A stretch of 16,415 nt of DNA. Source: Alphaproteobacteria bacterium (GTDB lineage Bacteria; Pseudomonadota; Alphaproteobacteria; Rhodobacterales; Rhodobacteraceae). Both the position numbers and the translations under genes were made by a program. The stretch lies in NCBI GenBank assembly GCA_024279075.1, contig JAJRRX010000274.1:1-16415 (forward strand). Reading direction: 5' to 3'. Every line of letters starts with the position of its first letter. Position 1 is the first letter of the stretch. Shown here in pieces: positions 6,394 through 13,990 of the stretch. A model generated the notes under the pieces. It ran no database searches. It was not told the origin of the DNA and worked only from the letters and a program-made list of their open reading frames with translations.

Positions 6394-7383
6394 TTAGTTC
6401 AATGCTGCATCCGTGATGATGTGGGTAAAAGCGCCTTCGGGGGCCGCTGTGATCACAGGATCATCGCCACCCGCTAGAAGCGAGTCAACGGTGCGCTGGT
6501 AATCAGCCTCATCCAAGGCGCCGTTAGAGCCAGCGGTTAGCTTGGCAATTTCGCCCATCATGCGGGTCTGGTGTTCGATGGTCTGCGCGCCGGTTTCGTC
6601 ATACTCAATCACGATAGCCGCTGCTGCATCGGGGTTTTCCTCAGCCCATTTCCAACCTTTCATCGAAGCACGCACAAAGCGCACCATACGGTCAACAAAC
6701 TCTGGGTCTGAAAGATTTTCTTCCAGCACATAAAGCCCGTCTTCCAGCGTGGCCACGCCTTGGTCTTGGTATTTGAACACCACCAGCTCTTCTGGGGTCA
6801 GGCCCGCATCAATGATCTGCCAATACTCATTATAGGTCATGGTCGAAACACATGCCGCTTGGCCTTGCAGAATGGGGTCCACGTTAAAGCCCTGCTTTAG
6901 AACCGTTACGCCGTCATCACCACCATCCGTCGAAAGGCCCAAATGCGCCATCCAGCTCAGGAAGGGGAATTCGTTGCCGTAGAACCAAACGCCCAGCGTT
7001 TTGCCCGCGAAGTCAGCGGTGGTTTCCACGCCTTGGTCACGGCGGCAAGTCAGCATCATGCCCGAGCTTTTGAACGGCTGTGCGATGTTCACCAATGGCA
7101 GGCCTTTTTCACGGGCAGAAAGTGCGGAAGGCATCCAGTCCACCACCACATCTGCGCCGCCACCGGCGATCACCTGTGAAGGCGCGACATCAGGGCCACC
7201 GGCCTTAATCTCAACATTCAGGCCTTCGTCCTCATAATAGCCGTTTTCCAGCGCCACATAGTAGCCCGCAAACTGCGCTTGGGTCACCCATTTAAGCTGC
7301 AACGTCACGTCGTCTTGGGCTTGGGCTGCAAAGCCGCCCAGCATCAGCGCGCCGGTCAGCACCCCTGTTTTGATCATATTCAT
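6394..7383 (-). CDS. ABC transporter substrate-binding protein, ThiY/SsuA/THI5-like
   Basis: This is the periplasmic binding component of the pyrimidine-type importer, 329 residues from the ATG at 7383. The signal peptide MNMIKTGVLTGALMLGGFAA ends at AQA around residue 22. The mature start (VTLQLKWVTQAQFAGYYVA, then GYYEDEGLNVEI) is the hallmark of the NMT1/THI5-like family, which binds pyrimidine-like and related small molecules. A further start at 7413 overlaps the upstream stop, but it would place ten polar residues before the signal peptide and lacks a good ribosome binding site. AGGGAG precedes the ATG at 7383. It is the last gene of the operon, before the terminator at 6336-6373. The substrate (uracil, thymine, dihydropyrimidine or hydantoin) is inferred from the neighbouring catabolic genes, not from the binding pocket. 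Confidence 0.88.
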   Translation of the reverse strand: MNMIKTGVLTGALMLGGFAAQAQDDVTLQLKWVTQAQFAGYYVALENGYYEDEGLNVEIKAGGPDVAPSQVIAGGGADVVVDWMPSALSAREKGLPLVNIAQPFKSSGMMLTCRRDQGVETTADFAGKTLGVWFYGNEFPFLSWMAHLGLSTDGGDDGVTVLKQGFNVDPILQGQAACVSTMTYNEYWQIIDAGLTPEELVVFKYQDQGVATLEDGLYVLEENLSDPEFVDRMVRFVRASMKGWKWAEENPDAAAAIVIEYDETGAQTIEHQTRMMGEIAKLTAGSNGALDEADYQRTVDSLLAGGDDPVITAAPEGAFTHIITDAALN

Positions 7384-7409
7384 TGTATTCTCCCTAGTTA
7401 GAGGCCCCG

Positions 7410-8249
7410 TCATTTTCTTTGTGACGGGTGCCAGAAAGTAGCTTTACGCTCAATAAGCGCAACGATACCATAAAACGCGGACCCGGCAACCGCCGCGACC
7501 ACAATTTCCGCCCAGACCAGATCCAGCTCAAGCCGCCCTGCTCCGGTTGAAATACGAAAGCCCATGCCCACAATGGGCGAGCCAAAAAACTCGGCGACAA
7601 TCGCGCCGATCAGCGCCAAAGTGCTGGCGATTTTTAACCCGTTGAATATAAACGGCGCAGCAGCGGGCAGCCGCAACTTAAATAAGCTCTGCCAATAGCT
7701 CGCCGCATAGGTCCGCATCAGGTCCTTCTGCATTTTGTCAGCCGCATCAAGCCCTTGCACTGTGTTTATCAAGACTGGAAAGAAAATCATAACCACAACT
7801 ACGGCGGCTTTGGATTGCCAGTCAAAGCCAAACCACATTACCAGTATAGGGGCCATGCCGATGATCGGCAGCGCCGCAACAAAGTTGCCAATCGGCAGCA
7901 AGCCGCGTTTGAGGAAATCAGAGCGATCTATTGCTAGCGCCGTTAAAAACGCCACCGCGCACCCCATAGCATAGCCCGTGAGCACACCTTTCATAAAGGT
8001 CTGAATGAAGTCAGCCGCCAAAATGTCTGTTGAGGTCACAAAAGCGTTGATGATCATCGAAGGCGGAGGCAAAATCACTGGCGAAATGCCTGAGCCGCGC
8101 ACGATCAGCTCCCACATAATTATCAGCGTGACGCCAAAAATAATGGCAGAAACAATGCTCTGCCAGCGCCCCGGTTTTTGGTGCGATATCCAAATATTCA
8201 GGCCCCAACCAAGGGCCCACACGGCTAGCGCCGCTAAAATAAGCGTCAT
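7410..8249 (-). CDS. ABC transporter permease (second permease)
   Basis: This 279-residue integral membrane protein belongs to the BPD_transp_1 family, with about six to seven hydrophobic segments. The cytoplasmic coupling (EAA) loop is visible as YAASYWQSLFKLRLPAAAPF, with the conserved LRLPAAAPFIF pattern. This loop contacts the ATPase. The ATG at 8249 overlaps the stop of the first permease gene by 4 bases (ATGA), which indicates translational coupling. The product probably forms a heterodimer with the other permease, served by the single ATPase encoded just upstream. The relatives are SsuC/ThiX-type permeases for sulfonates and pyrimidine precursors; the operon suggests pyrimidine uptake. 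Confidence 0.9.
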   Translation of the reverse strand: MTLILAALAVWALGWGLNIWISHQKPGRWQSIVSAIIFGVTLIIMWELIVRGSGISPVILPPPSMIINAFVTSTDILAADFIQTFMKGVLTGYAMGCAVAFLTALAIDRSDFLKRGLLPIGNFVAALPIIGMAPILVMWFGFDWQSKAAVVVVMIFFPVLINTVQGLDAADKMQKDLMRTYAASYWQSLFKLRLPAAAPFIFNGLKIASTLALIGAIVAEFFGSPIVGMGFRISTGAGRLELDLVWAEIVVAAVAGSAFYGIVALIERKATFWHPSQRK

Positions 8250-9175
8250 TGCACAAACCCCATCCGCTTTTTGGTGATCCGCTCTGCCAAGCCAACGCTG
8301 GAAACCAGCACCGCCGCCAAAGCCGCCGCCACAATGAGCGCCGCCCAGATAATAAGCGTGGTGCCGTAATAGTTGCCTTGCAGCATCCGCGCGCCTAAGC
8401 CACCGTCTTGGCTAATCGTCAGCTCGCCCACAATCGCCCCCACTAGCGACGCCGCCACCCCGATTTTAAGCGACGTGAATAGGTAAGGCACGCTTGCCGG
8501 CAGCCGCAGCTTCCAGAAAATTTGCGACTTTGACGCAAACCACGTCCACATCTGGTCAAGCTGCATCGCGTCAGGGCTACGCAGCCCTTTCACCATGCCC
8601 ACCACGACGGGGAAGAAGCTCAGGTAAGCCGAAATCACCGCCTTCGGGATCAGTCCCGAAAGGCCCACCGCGTTCAGCACCACGATAATCATCGGGGCCA
8701 GCGCTAGTATCGGAATGGTTTGCGAGGTGATCACCCACGGCATCACCGAATTATCCATCGCCCTGTTATGCACAATCCCGACCGCCAGCAAAATGCCAAG
8801 CCCCGTGCCAAAGATAAAGCCGAGCATGGTTGCCGAAAGCGTGAGCCACGCGTGCTTAAGAAGGCTTTTTTTGTCGCCAAGCACTGCCGAAATCCGTTCA
8901 CCAAAAGGGTCTCCCTCGGTGCGCGCCCATTTCTTTGCCGCCGCTGTGCCCGTCGATTTCCAAATCTCAGCCGCCACTTGGCTCGGCGTTGGCAGGCGCG
9001 GTTTTTTCTGGCTCCACGTGTCGGCCACCAGCTCGGAAAAGCTCAGCTCATAGCCGCCCCGCGTGGCCTTATCATACGCCCAGTTTTTGTTCAGCACGAT
9101 GGCAAAAGCATACCACAGCGCAAAAATCACCAGCGTAACGGTAAGGATGGGGAAGAGGTTACGCATCGTCTGCAT
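8246..9175 (-). CDS. ABC transporter permease (first permease)
   Basis: This is the second BPD_transp_1 permease of the importer, 309 residues from the ATG at 9175. The first helix (NLFPILTVTLVIFALWYAFA) is followed by a long hydrophilic stretch of about 80 residues, probably periplasmic, before the transport core. The coupling loop reads KSQIFWKLRLPASVPYLFTS. The frame extends further upstream to 9274, but those codons lie inside the ATPase gene and encode arginine- and tryptophan-rich residues without membrane character. I therefore chose MQTMRN at 9175, which overlaps the ATPase stop by 17 bases; the ATG at 9166 is also possible. The ribosome binding site is weak (GGCGGGG), consistent with coupling to the ATPase gene. 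Its stop overlaps the start of the second permease by 4 bases. Confidence 0.88.
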   Translation of the reverse strand: MQTMRNLFPILTVTLVIFALWYAFAIVLNKNWAYDKATRGGYELSFSELVADTWSQKKPRLPTPSQVAAEIWKSTGTAAAKKWARTEGDPFGERISAVLGDKKSLLKHAWLTLSATMLGFIFGTGLGILLAVGIVHNRAMDNSVMPWVITSQTIPILALAPMIIVVLNAVGLSGLIPKAVISAYLSFFPVVVGMVKGLRSPDAMQLDQMWTWFASKSQIFWKLRLPASVPYLFTSLKIGVAASLVGAIVGELTISQDGGLGARMLQGNYYGTTLIIWAALIVAAALAAVLVSSVGLAERITKKRMGFVQ

Positions 9176-9944
9176 GCCCCGCCCGAAGCCCCTCACGCAC
9201 ACGGTGCGCCAGCTCCAAAAATTCCGGAGACTCGCGAATATCCAGCGGCCTTTCCCTCGGCAAAGTGCTCTCAATCACCTCCGTCACCCTACCCGGGCGC
9301 GGCGACATCACCACGATCTTGGTGCTCAAATACACCGCCTCCGGTATCGAATGCGTCACAAACCCAATCGTCTTATTCGTCTTCGCCCACAGCTCCAAAA
9401 GCTGCTCATTCAGGTGGTCGCGCACAATTTCATCAAGCGCGCCAAAAGGCTCGTCCATCAGCAAAATGTCCGCATGAAAGCTCAGCGCCCGCGCAATGCT
9501 GGCCCGCTGCTGCATCCCGCCCGACAGCTGCCACGGAAACTTGTTTTCAAAGCCGCTCAGGTGCACGAGGTCCAAAACCTCCGCCACCAGCTGCTTTTGC
9601 TCGGCCTTGGGGATGCCCATAATTTCCAACGGCAGCTTAATGTTCCCCGCAATCGTCCGCCACGGGTAAAGCCCCGCCGCCTGAAAAACAAAGCCATAAG
9701 CCCGCTTCCGGCGCGCCTCCCGCGGCGTCATCCCGTTCACGCACACCTCGCCACCCGTAGGCGTCTCAAGGTCTGCCAGCACCCTCAGAAAAGTCGTCTT
9801 CCCGCAGCCCGATGGCCCAATAAAGCTGACAAACTCCCCCTTATTGATGGTCAGGTCCACGTCTTTCAACGCGTGCACCGGCCCGTCATTGGTCTCGAAG
9901 GTCAGGCAGAGCTTGTCCGCCTTGATCACTACATCTGACTGCAC
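9159..9944 (-). CDS. ABC transporter ATP-binding protein
   Basis: This is the ATPase of the importer, with 261 residues from the GTG at 9944. It carries Walker A GPSGCGKT (43-50), a Q-loop Gln at 88, the signature LSGGMQQR (140-147), Walker B ILLMDEP (160-166), the D-loop GALD and the switch His in FVTHSI. It is most like the SsuB/TauB/ThiZ class that serves sulfonate, taurine and pyrimidine importers. The frame is open further upstream to a TTG at 9980, but that start lies inside hydA and has no ribosome binding site. The GTG at 9944 comes one base after the hydA stop, with a G-rich stretch (GAGTGGGG) just ahead. A tight junction on each side places it firmly in the hydA operon. Confidence 0.9.
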   Translation of the reverse strand: MQSDVVIKADKLCLTFETNDGPVHALKDVDLTINKGEFVSFIGPSGCGKTTFLRVLADLETPTGGEVCVNGMTPREARRKRAYGFVFQAAGLYPWRTIAGNIKLPLEIMGIPKAEQKQLVAEVLDLVHLSGFENKFPWQLSGGMQQRASIARALSFHADILLMDEPFGALDEIVRDHLNEQLLELWAKTNKTIGFVTHSIPEAVYLSTKIVVMSPRPGRVTEVIESTLPRERPLDIRESPEFLELAHRVREGLRAGHADDA

Positions 9945-9945
9945 G

Positions 9946-11397
9946 TTAAACCCCACTCGCCGGAATGCCGGTGCGCGCAACAGGGCGCGGTGCGGTCAAC
10001 TCTTTCCACTGGGAAAGCGCTTTATTCACGGTTGCATTTGGCTCCCGCGCCACAAATTCCCCGTGGCCTTCCTGCGTTTTGATCTCGCCATCCATAACGG
10101 CCACCTGCCCGCGCGTTAGCGTATAGCGCGGCAGGCCTTTTACGTGCTTGCCCTCGAACACGTTGTAATCAATGTTGGATTGCTGGCTCTGGGCCGCAAT
10201 GGTTTTCTCCTTTTCAGGGTCCCAGACCACAAGGTCCGCATCCGCGCCCACCATCACCGCCCCCTTCTTGGGGTAGCAATTCAGGATTTTTGCAATGTTG
10301 GTCGAGGTCACTGCCACAAACTCATTCATCGTCAAGCGGCCCGTCGCCACGCCGTGCGTCCAGAGCATCGGCATCCGGTCTTCGAGCCCGCCCGTGCCAT
10401 TCGGAATTTTACTGAAATCCCCAACCCCAAAGCGCTTCTGCTCGGTGGTAAAGGCGCAATGGTCCGTCGCCACCACGCTCAAGCTACCGCTTTGCAGCCC
10501 CGCCCACAGGCTGTCCTGATGCTGCTTATTGCGAAACGGCGGAGACATAACCCGCCGCGCCGCATGGTCCCAATCCTTGTTGAAATACTCGCTATCATCC
10601 AAGGTCAGGTGCTGAATCAACGGCTCCCCCCAAACCCGCTTGCCCTGCATCCGCGCCCGCCGGATGGCCTCGTGGCTGTCCTCACAAGACGTATGCACCA
10701 CATAAAGCGGCGCCCCCGCCATATCAGCAATCATAATCGCGCGGTTCGTCGCCTCACCCTCCACCTGCGGCGGGCGGCTATAAGCATGCGCCTCAGGCCC
10801 ATTATTCCCCTCCGCCAGCAATTGCGCCGTCAGCTCCGCCACCACATCGCCGTTTTCGGCATGCACCAAAGGCGTCGCCCCCAGTTCCGCACAGCGCTTA
10901 AACGATGAGTAAAGCTCATCATCATTCACCATCAGCGCGCCCTTATAGGCAAGGAAATGCTTAAAGGTGTTAATCCCGCGCCCGACAACCTCTTTCATGT
11001 CATCAAACACCTGCTCGCCCCACCACGTCACGGCCATATGGAAGGAATAGTCACAATTCGCACGGGTCGATTTATTATCCCAGCGCTTGAGCGCATCCAG
11101 CAGGCTCTCACCCGGGTTCGGCAGCGCAAAATCCACCACCATCGTAGTGCCGCCAGCGAGGCCCGCCCGCGTGCCACTCTCAAAATCATCGGAGCTATAC
11201 GTCCCCATAAACGGCATTTCCAAATGCGTATGCGGATCAATCCCGCCCGGCATCACATAACAGCCGGTGGCATCCAACACCTCGTCCCCCGAAAGGTTCG
11301 GCCCGATCTCGACGATCCGCCCCCCCTCGATCAGCACATCTGCTTCATACGTTAAATCTGCGGTCACCACTATGCCGCCTTTGATAACTTTAGTCAT
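9946..11397 (-). CDS. hydA: Dihydropyrimidinase (hydantoinase family)
   Basis: This enzyme opens the ring of dihydrouracil or dihydrothymine to the N-carbamoyl-beta-amino acid, the second step of reductive pyrimidine breakdown. It has 483 residues from the ATG at 11397 and is a full-length amidohydrolase. The binuclear metal site is complete: PHTH (His56, His58), the carbamylated lysine in NTFKHFLAYKG (Lys146), His179 in LVHAENGD, His235 in VVHTS and Asp312 in ATDHC. A perfect GGAGGG lies just before the ATG. The first 22 codons and the ribosome binding site are repeated 430 bp upstream (11763-11837). The copies differ at codon 9 (Ile here, Thr in the stub) and by one silent change at codon 20. 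Downstream, the ABC importer genes follow without a gap. Hydantoin or allantoin as substrate is less likely, given the transaminase and RutR-like regulator in the cluster. Confidence 0.95.
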   Translation of the reverse strand: MTKVIKGGIVVTADLTYEADVLIEGGRIVEIGPNLSGDEVLDATGCYVMPGGIDPHTHLEMPFMGTYSSDDFESGTRAGLAGGTTMVVDFALPNPGESLLDALKRWDNKSTRANCDYSFHMAVTWWGEQVFDDMKEVVGRGINTFKHFLAYKGALMVNDDELYSSFKRCAELGATPLVHAENGDVVAELTAQLLAEGNNGPEAHAYSRPPQVEGEATNRAIMIADMAGAPLYVVHTSCEDSHEAIRRARMQGKRVWGEPLIQHLTLDDSEYFNKDWDHAARRVMSPPFRNKQHQDSLWAGLQSGSLSVVATDHCAFTTEQKRFGVGDFSKIPNGTGGLEDRMPMLWTHGVATGRLTMNEFVAVTSTNIAKILNCYPKKGAVMVGADADLVVWDPEKEKTIAAQSQQSNIDYNVFEGKHVKGLPRYTLTRGQVAVMDGEIKTQEGHGEFVAREPNATVNKALSQWKELTAPRPVARTGIPASGV

Positions 11398-11407
11398 GTC
11401 ACCCTCC
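11333..11407. repeat. Direct repeat copy A (functional hydA 5' end)
   Basis: These 75 bp match 11763-11837 at 73 positions, in the same orientation, at a constant offset of 430. They cover the hydA ribosome binding site and codons 1-22. Differences are T/C at 11341/11771 and A/G at 11372/11802. Similarity stops sharply at both ends. Confidence 0.95.
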
Positions 11408-11436
11408 AATATGCCGGAAATATTTTCTGCAAATCC

Positions 11437-11718
11437 CTAGTGCTTATCTTGAAAGTAAACAGGAATTTCGAAAGAAATTCGATTTGAATGCTCGGAGTCA
11501 GCACTTGCCCCTGCGCTTCCGAGAGCGAAAACTTTTATTCCGCCTTCGGCACCCTTTGAGACTACAACAGTTATTTCGAACTGGACCATTTGAGCGGTTG
11601 CTACACTAATCCCATCTACACTTGCAGGTGCTATTCCAACAGGGGCGTTTTGGCGCGCCCGCGAGACGCCGTTAGCAATATCGACCAAAGTTTTCTCTAC
11701 ATACTCATCTAATTTCAT
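11437..11718 (-). CDS. Small protein of unknown function inside a duplicated hydA 5' end
   Basis: The predicted protein has 93 residues from the ATG at 11718, with GGGGAG 6 bases ahead. An N-terminal helix (MKLDEYVEKTLVDIANGVSR) is followed by a strand-rich part (MVQFEITVVVSKG, IKVFALG, ISFEIPVYF). No signal peptide, membrane helix or catalytic motif is seen. It resembles, from memory, a scattered family of small proteins with a helix plus a C-terminal pair of strands (trypco2-like in shape), but I cannot confirm this. An in-frame extension to 11778 would run into the hydA stub and is not favoured. The gene and its flanks have about 47% GC by hand count (11461-11760), against about 57% in nearby hydA lines. 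They lie between two 75-bp direct repeats. This indicates an acquired gene inserted into the operon, transcribed in the same direction. Confidence 0.75.
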   Translation of the reverse strand: MKLDEYVEKTLVDIANGVSRARQNAPVGIAPASVDGISVATAQMVQFEITVVVSKGAEGGIKVFALGSAGASADSEHSNRISFEIPVYFQDKH

Positions 11719-11827
11719 TTCCAACTCCCCAGTCTCGTTTGTCTTCATCACAGCATATACGAAGCACATCCGCTTCATACGTTAAATCTGCGGTCACCAC
11801 TGTGCCGCCTTTGATAACTTTAGTCAT
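11705..11827 (-). pseudogene. Truncated hydA 5' fragment (22 codons plus a foreign tail)
   Basis: From the ATG at 11827 the frame reads MTKVIKGGTVVTADLTYEAD, then two more hydA codons, then 18 unrelated codons, and stops at TGA 11705-11707 (40 residues). The hydA-like ribosome binding site GGAGGG is intact at 11832-11837. The fragment is therefore probably still translated. Its stop lies inside the first codons of the small gene (ATG 11718), an arrangement that allows translational coupling. It keeps Thr at codon 9, which from memory is the common residue there, while the full gene has Ile. Confidence 0.8.
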
Positions 11828-11837
11828 GTCACCCTCC
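11763..11837. repeat. Direct repeat copy B (hydA 5' end remnant)
   Basis: This is the upstream copy of the 75-bp repeat described at 11333-11407. It starts immediately after the stop codon of the GH114-like gene (11838-11840) and ends within hydA codon 22, after which the sequence is unrelated to hydA. Recombination between the copies would remove 430 bp and restore a simple GH114-hydA junction. Confidence 0.95.
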
Positions 11838-12602
11838 CTATGGGCATGTTTCCATTCCCGCATTCAAATCGCGGTCTTTCAATATCATCGAGTATCCATT
11901 AGCGCGGGCAAAGGCACAGGCCGCGCCCCAGTCCACCCCCGTATCGGTATATTCCGCCGCCAGCACCGGCTTTCCTGCCCGAATATAAGCGCTCACATCC
12001 CCGCACCAACCATCGGCAAAACAGTCCTCCGTGATCACAAAATCCATCACGCCCACCAACTGCGCCGTAATCTCCGGCACATTCTTCTGGCCAATCCCCA
12101 GCCCCATCCCATGCGCCATATCCGCCAAAGCCTTAATATACCGCACCCCGTCACGGCGGCTTAACCTAAACCCGCTTTCATTGTCATACACATCCATATT
12201 GTCGGGCTCAATCGCGGCAAACCCCATCTCCTTGCAACGCTGAAACCGCGCCTGCATCAAAGGCAAAAGCAAATCCAGCTGCCGGATATCCAAAAACCGC
12301 TCATCAGGCCAATCACCATATGTCCGCCCGACCACGGCACGCGGAAACGCCCGAAGATCATCGCGATAATTCTCCAACGTCCCCACCGAGACATAGCAAA
12401 TCGTATAAACCCCCCGCGCATTCAGCCGCTGAATGGCGCGCGTATTGGTGTTGTCTGGGTCCGTATCAAAAATTGACGCCGAGGGTGATACCTGCACGCG
12501 CTCGCTCAGCTGCCAATCCCACGCCGCACCCACCTGTGGCCCCGCCATAGAGGCAACAGACGACACCAGAAGAAGTAAAATACCGACCCAAAACCGCTTC
12601 AT
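11838..12602 (-). CDS. GH114-like (endo-alpha-1,4-polygalactosaminidase family) secreted protein
   Basis: The protein has 254 residues from the ATG at 12602, beginning with a signal peptide (MKRFWVGILLLLVSSVASMA). The mature part has the pattern of glycoside hydrolase family 114 / TM1410-like barrels: a WDWQL start, ICYVSVGTLENYR, then RFLDIRQLDLLLPLMQARF, the acidic motif AIEPDNMDVY, and the late segment VITEDCFADGW. The candidate acidic residues Glu and Asp in EPDN are present. GGAAAGG precedes the ATG. An in-frame ATG at 12671, right after the upstream stop and with GGAG ahead, would add 23 residues before the signal peptide and is less likely. Members act on galactosaminoglycans, or their activity is unknown. 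Its place inside a pyrimidine operon, between the amidohydrolase and hydA, is unexpected. Confidence 0.82.
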   Translation of the reverse strand: MKRFWVGILLLLVSSVASMAGPQVGAAWDWQLSERVQVSPSASIFDTDPDNTNTRAIQRLNARGVYTICYVSVGTLENYRDDLRAFPRAVVGRTYGDWPDERFLDIRQLDLLLPLMQARFQRCKEMGFAAIEPDNMDVYDNESGFRLSRRDGVRYIKALADMAHGMGLGIGQKNVPEITAQLVGVMDFVITEDCFADGWCGDVSAYIRAGKPVLAAEYTDTGVDWGAACAFARANGYSMILKDRDLNAGMETCP

Positions 12603-12673
12603 CAAAACCCTTTCCAAAGTGTCCAAATATCCCGATGGCCGGCGCAGGGAATGGCCCGCTCCGGCATTCATAA

Positions 12674-13924
12674 CTACTCCACAATCTCCGCCGTTTCCAC
12701 CACTGCATGCAGCAGCACATCAGCCCCCGCCGTGGCCCATTCCTTCGATATCTCCTCGGCCTCATTATGGCTAAGCCCATCCACACAAGGGCACATCACC
12801 ATCGCCGTTGGCGCACTCCGGTTAATCCAGCACGCATCATGCCCCGCGCCCGAAATCAGGTCTCGGTGGCTATACCCCAGCCGCTCGGCCGCATTGCGCA
12901 CAGCCGTTACGCAGCCTTCATCAAAGGTCACAGGATCAAACCCGCCAACCTTCTCAAAACTCACGCCCAGCCCCATGACCCCCGCAATCTGCGACGCCCC
13001 TTCACGGAAATCATTCTCCATCCGCGTGATCGTATCCAGATCAGGCGACCTGAAATCAACCGTAAACACCACCTTGCCCGGAATCACATTGCGCGAGTTC
13101 GGATACACATCAATATGCCCCGCCGCGCCCACAGCATCGGGCTTAAAAGCCCACGCAATCTGGTCCACAAGGTCGAGCATCCGCGCCATCCCCAGCCCCG
13201 CGTTTTTGCGCATCGGCATCGGGGTCGAGCCGGTATGGCTCTCCTTGCCTGTTACTGTCACCTGCGTCCAACTCAGCCCTTGGCCATGGGTAACCACGCC
13301 AATCATTTTATCCTCGGCCTCCAGAATCGGCCCCTGTTCAATGTGCAGTTCAAAGAAAGCGTGCATCTTGCGCGCGCCCACTTCCTCCTCGCCTCGCCAG
13401 CCGATGCGCTTTAGCTCGTCACCAAATTTCTTGCCCTCGGCATCTTCGATATTATAGGCCCAGTCCTGCGTGTGCATCCCCGCAAACACCCCGCTGGCGA
13501 GCATCGCTGGCGCATAGCGCGTGCCTTCCTCATTGGTCCAGTTTGTCACCACAATCGGGTGTTTGGTTTTCACATCAAGGTCGTTCAACGTCCGGATAAT
13601 CTCCAGCCCGCCGAGCACGCCGAGCACCCCGTCATACTTGCCGCCGGTTGGCTGGGTATCAAGGTGGCTGCCCACATAAACCGGCAGCGCCTCAGGGTCC
13701 GTGCCCTCACGCCGCGCAAACATATTGCCCATCTGGTCCAAGCCCATCGTACAGCCCGCCGCCTCGCACCACTGCTGAAACAGCGCCCGCCCCTCACCAT
13801 CCTCATCGGTCAGCGTCTGGCGGTTATTGCCGCCCGCCACGCCCGGGCCAATCTTCGCCATTTCCATCAACGAGTCCCATAGGCGCTCGCCATTAATCTT
13901 CATATTTGCAGCCGGTGCAGCCAT
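12674..13924 (-). CDS. Zn-dependent M20-type amidohydrolase, probable N-carbamoyl-beta-alanine amidohydrolase (beta-ureidopropionase)
   Basis: The likely reaction is hydrolysis of N-carbamoyl-beta-alanine or N-carbamoyl-beta-aminoisobutyrate to the beta-amino acid, CO2 and ammonia, the third pathway step. The protein has 416 residues. Metal and active-site elements are VGSHLDTQPTGGKYDG (His87, Asp98), NEEG (Glu132/Glu133), FELHIEQGP (His194) and LSHNEAEE (His386). The dimerisation-domain motif GKESHTGSTPM (His230) and RNVIPGK are also present. The frame is open to 13978, but GAGGAG is correctly placed only for the ATG at 13924. Relatives include allantoate amidohydrolase and L-carbamoylase. 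The choice of beta-ureidopropionase rests on hydA and the omega-transaminase in the same operon. The LysE gene stop is 66 bases upstream. Confidence 0.88.
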   Translation of the reverse strand: MAAPAANMKINGERLWDSLMEMAKIGPGVAGGNNRQTLTDEDGEGRALFQQWCEAAGCTMGLDQMGNMFARREGTDPEALPVYVGSHLDTQPTGGKYDGVLGVLGGLEIIRTLNDLDVKTKHPIVVTNWTNEEGTRYAPAMLASGVFAGMHTQDWAYNIEDAEGKKFGDELKRIGWRGEEEVGARKMHAFFELHIEQGPILEAEDKMIGVVTHGQGLSWTQVTVTGKESHTGSTPMPMRKNAGLGMARMLDLVDQIAWAFKPDAVGAAGHIDVYPNSRNVIPGKVVFTVDFRSPDLDTITRMENDFREGASQIAGVMGLGVSFEKVGGFDPVTFDEGCVTAVRNAAERLGYSHRDLISGAGHDACWINRSAPTAMVMCPCVDGLSHNEAEEISKEWATAGADVLLHAVVETAEIVE

Positions 13925-13990
13925 TGGTTTTCTCCTCACATCGTTCGTTGAAATTGGAGGCCCCTTAAAGCCACCCAACGCATTACATTC

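Noticed and set aside
8720..9938. Long plus-strand open frames (8720-9622 and 9063-9938) opposite the ABC genes
   Set aside because: Their translations are rich in Pro, Arg, His and Ser with no domain pattern, and they lie opposite clearly conserved ATPase and permease genes. They are antisense shadows of GC-rich coding DNA.
11463..11480. Perfect GAATTTC-GAAA-GAAATTC hairpin in the small gene
   Set aside because: It lies wholly within codons for the C-terminal strand (RISFEIP) of the small protein, and no T-run or regulatory context supports a separate function.
11408..11762. Insertion sequence or miniature transposon between the hydA repeats
   Set aside because: There are no terminal inverted repeats and no transposase. 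AATAT...ATATT near 11408 is too short, and a 75-bp duplication is too long for transposition. It is kept only as an insertion of unknown mechanism.
10144..13457. Plus-strand open frames opposite hydA and the amidohydrolase (10144-10908, 12651-13457 and others)
   Set aside because: They show the same shadow composition. The opposite strand carries full-length enzymes with complete metal sites.
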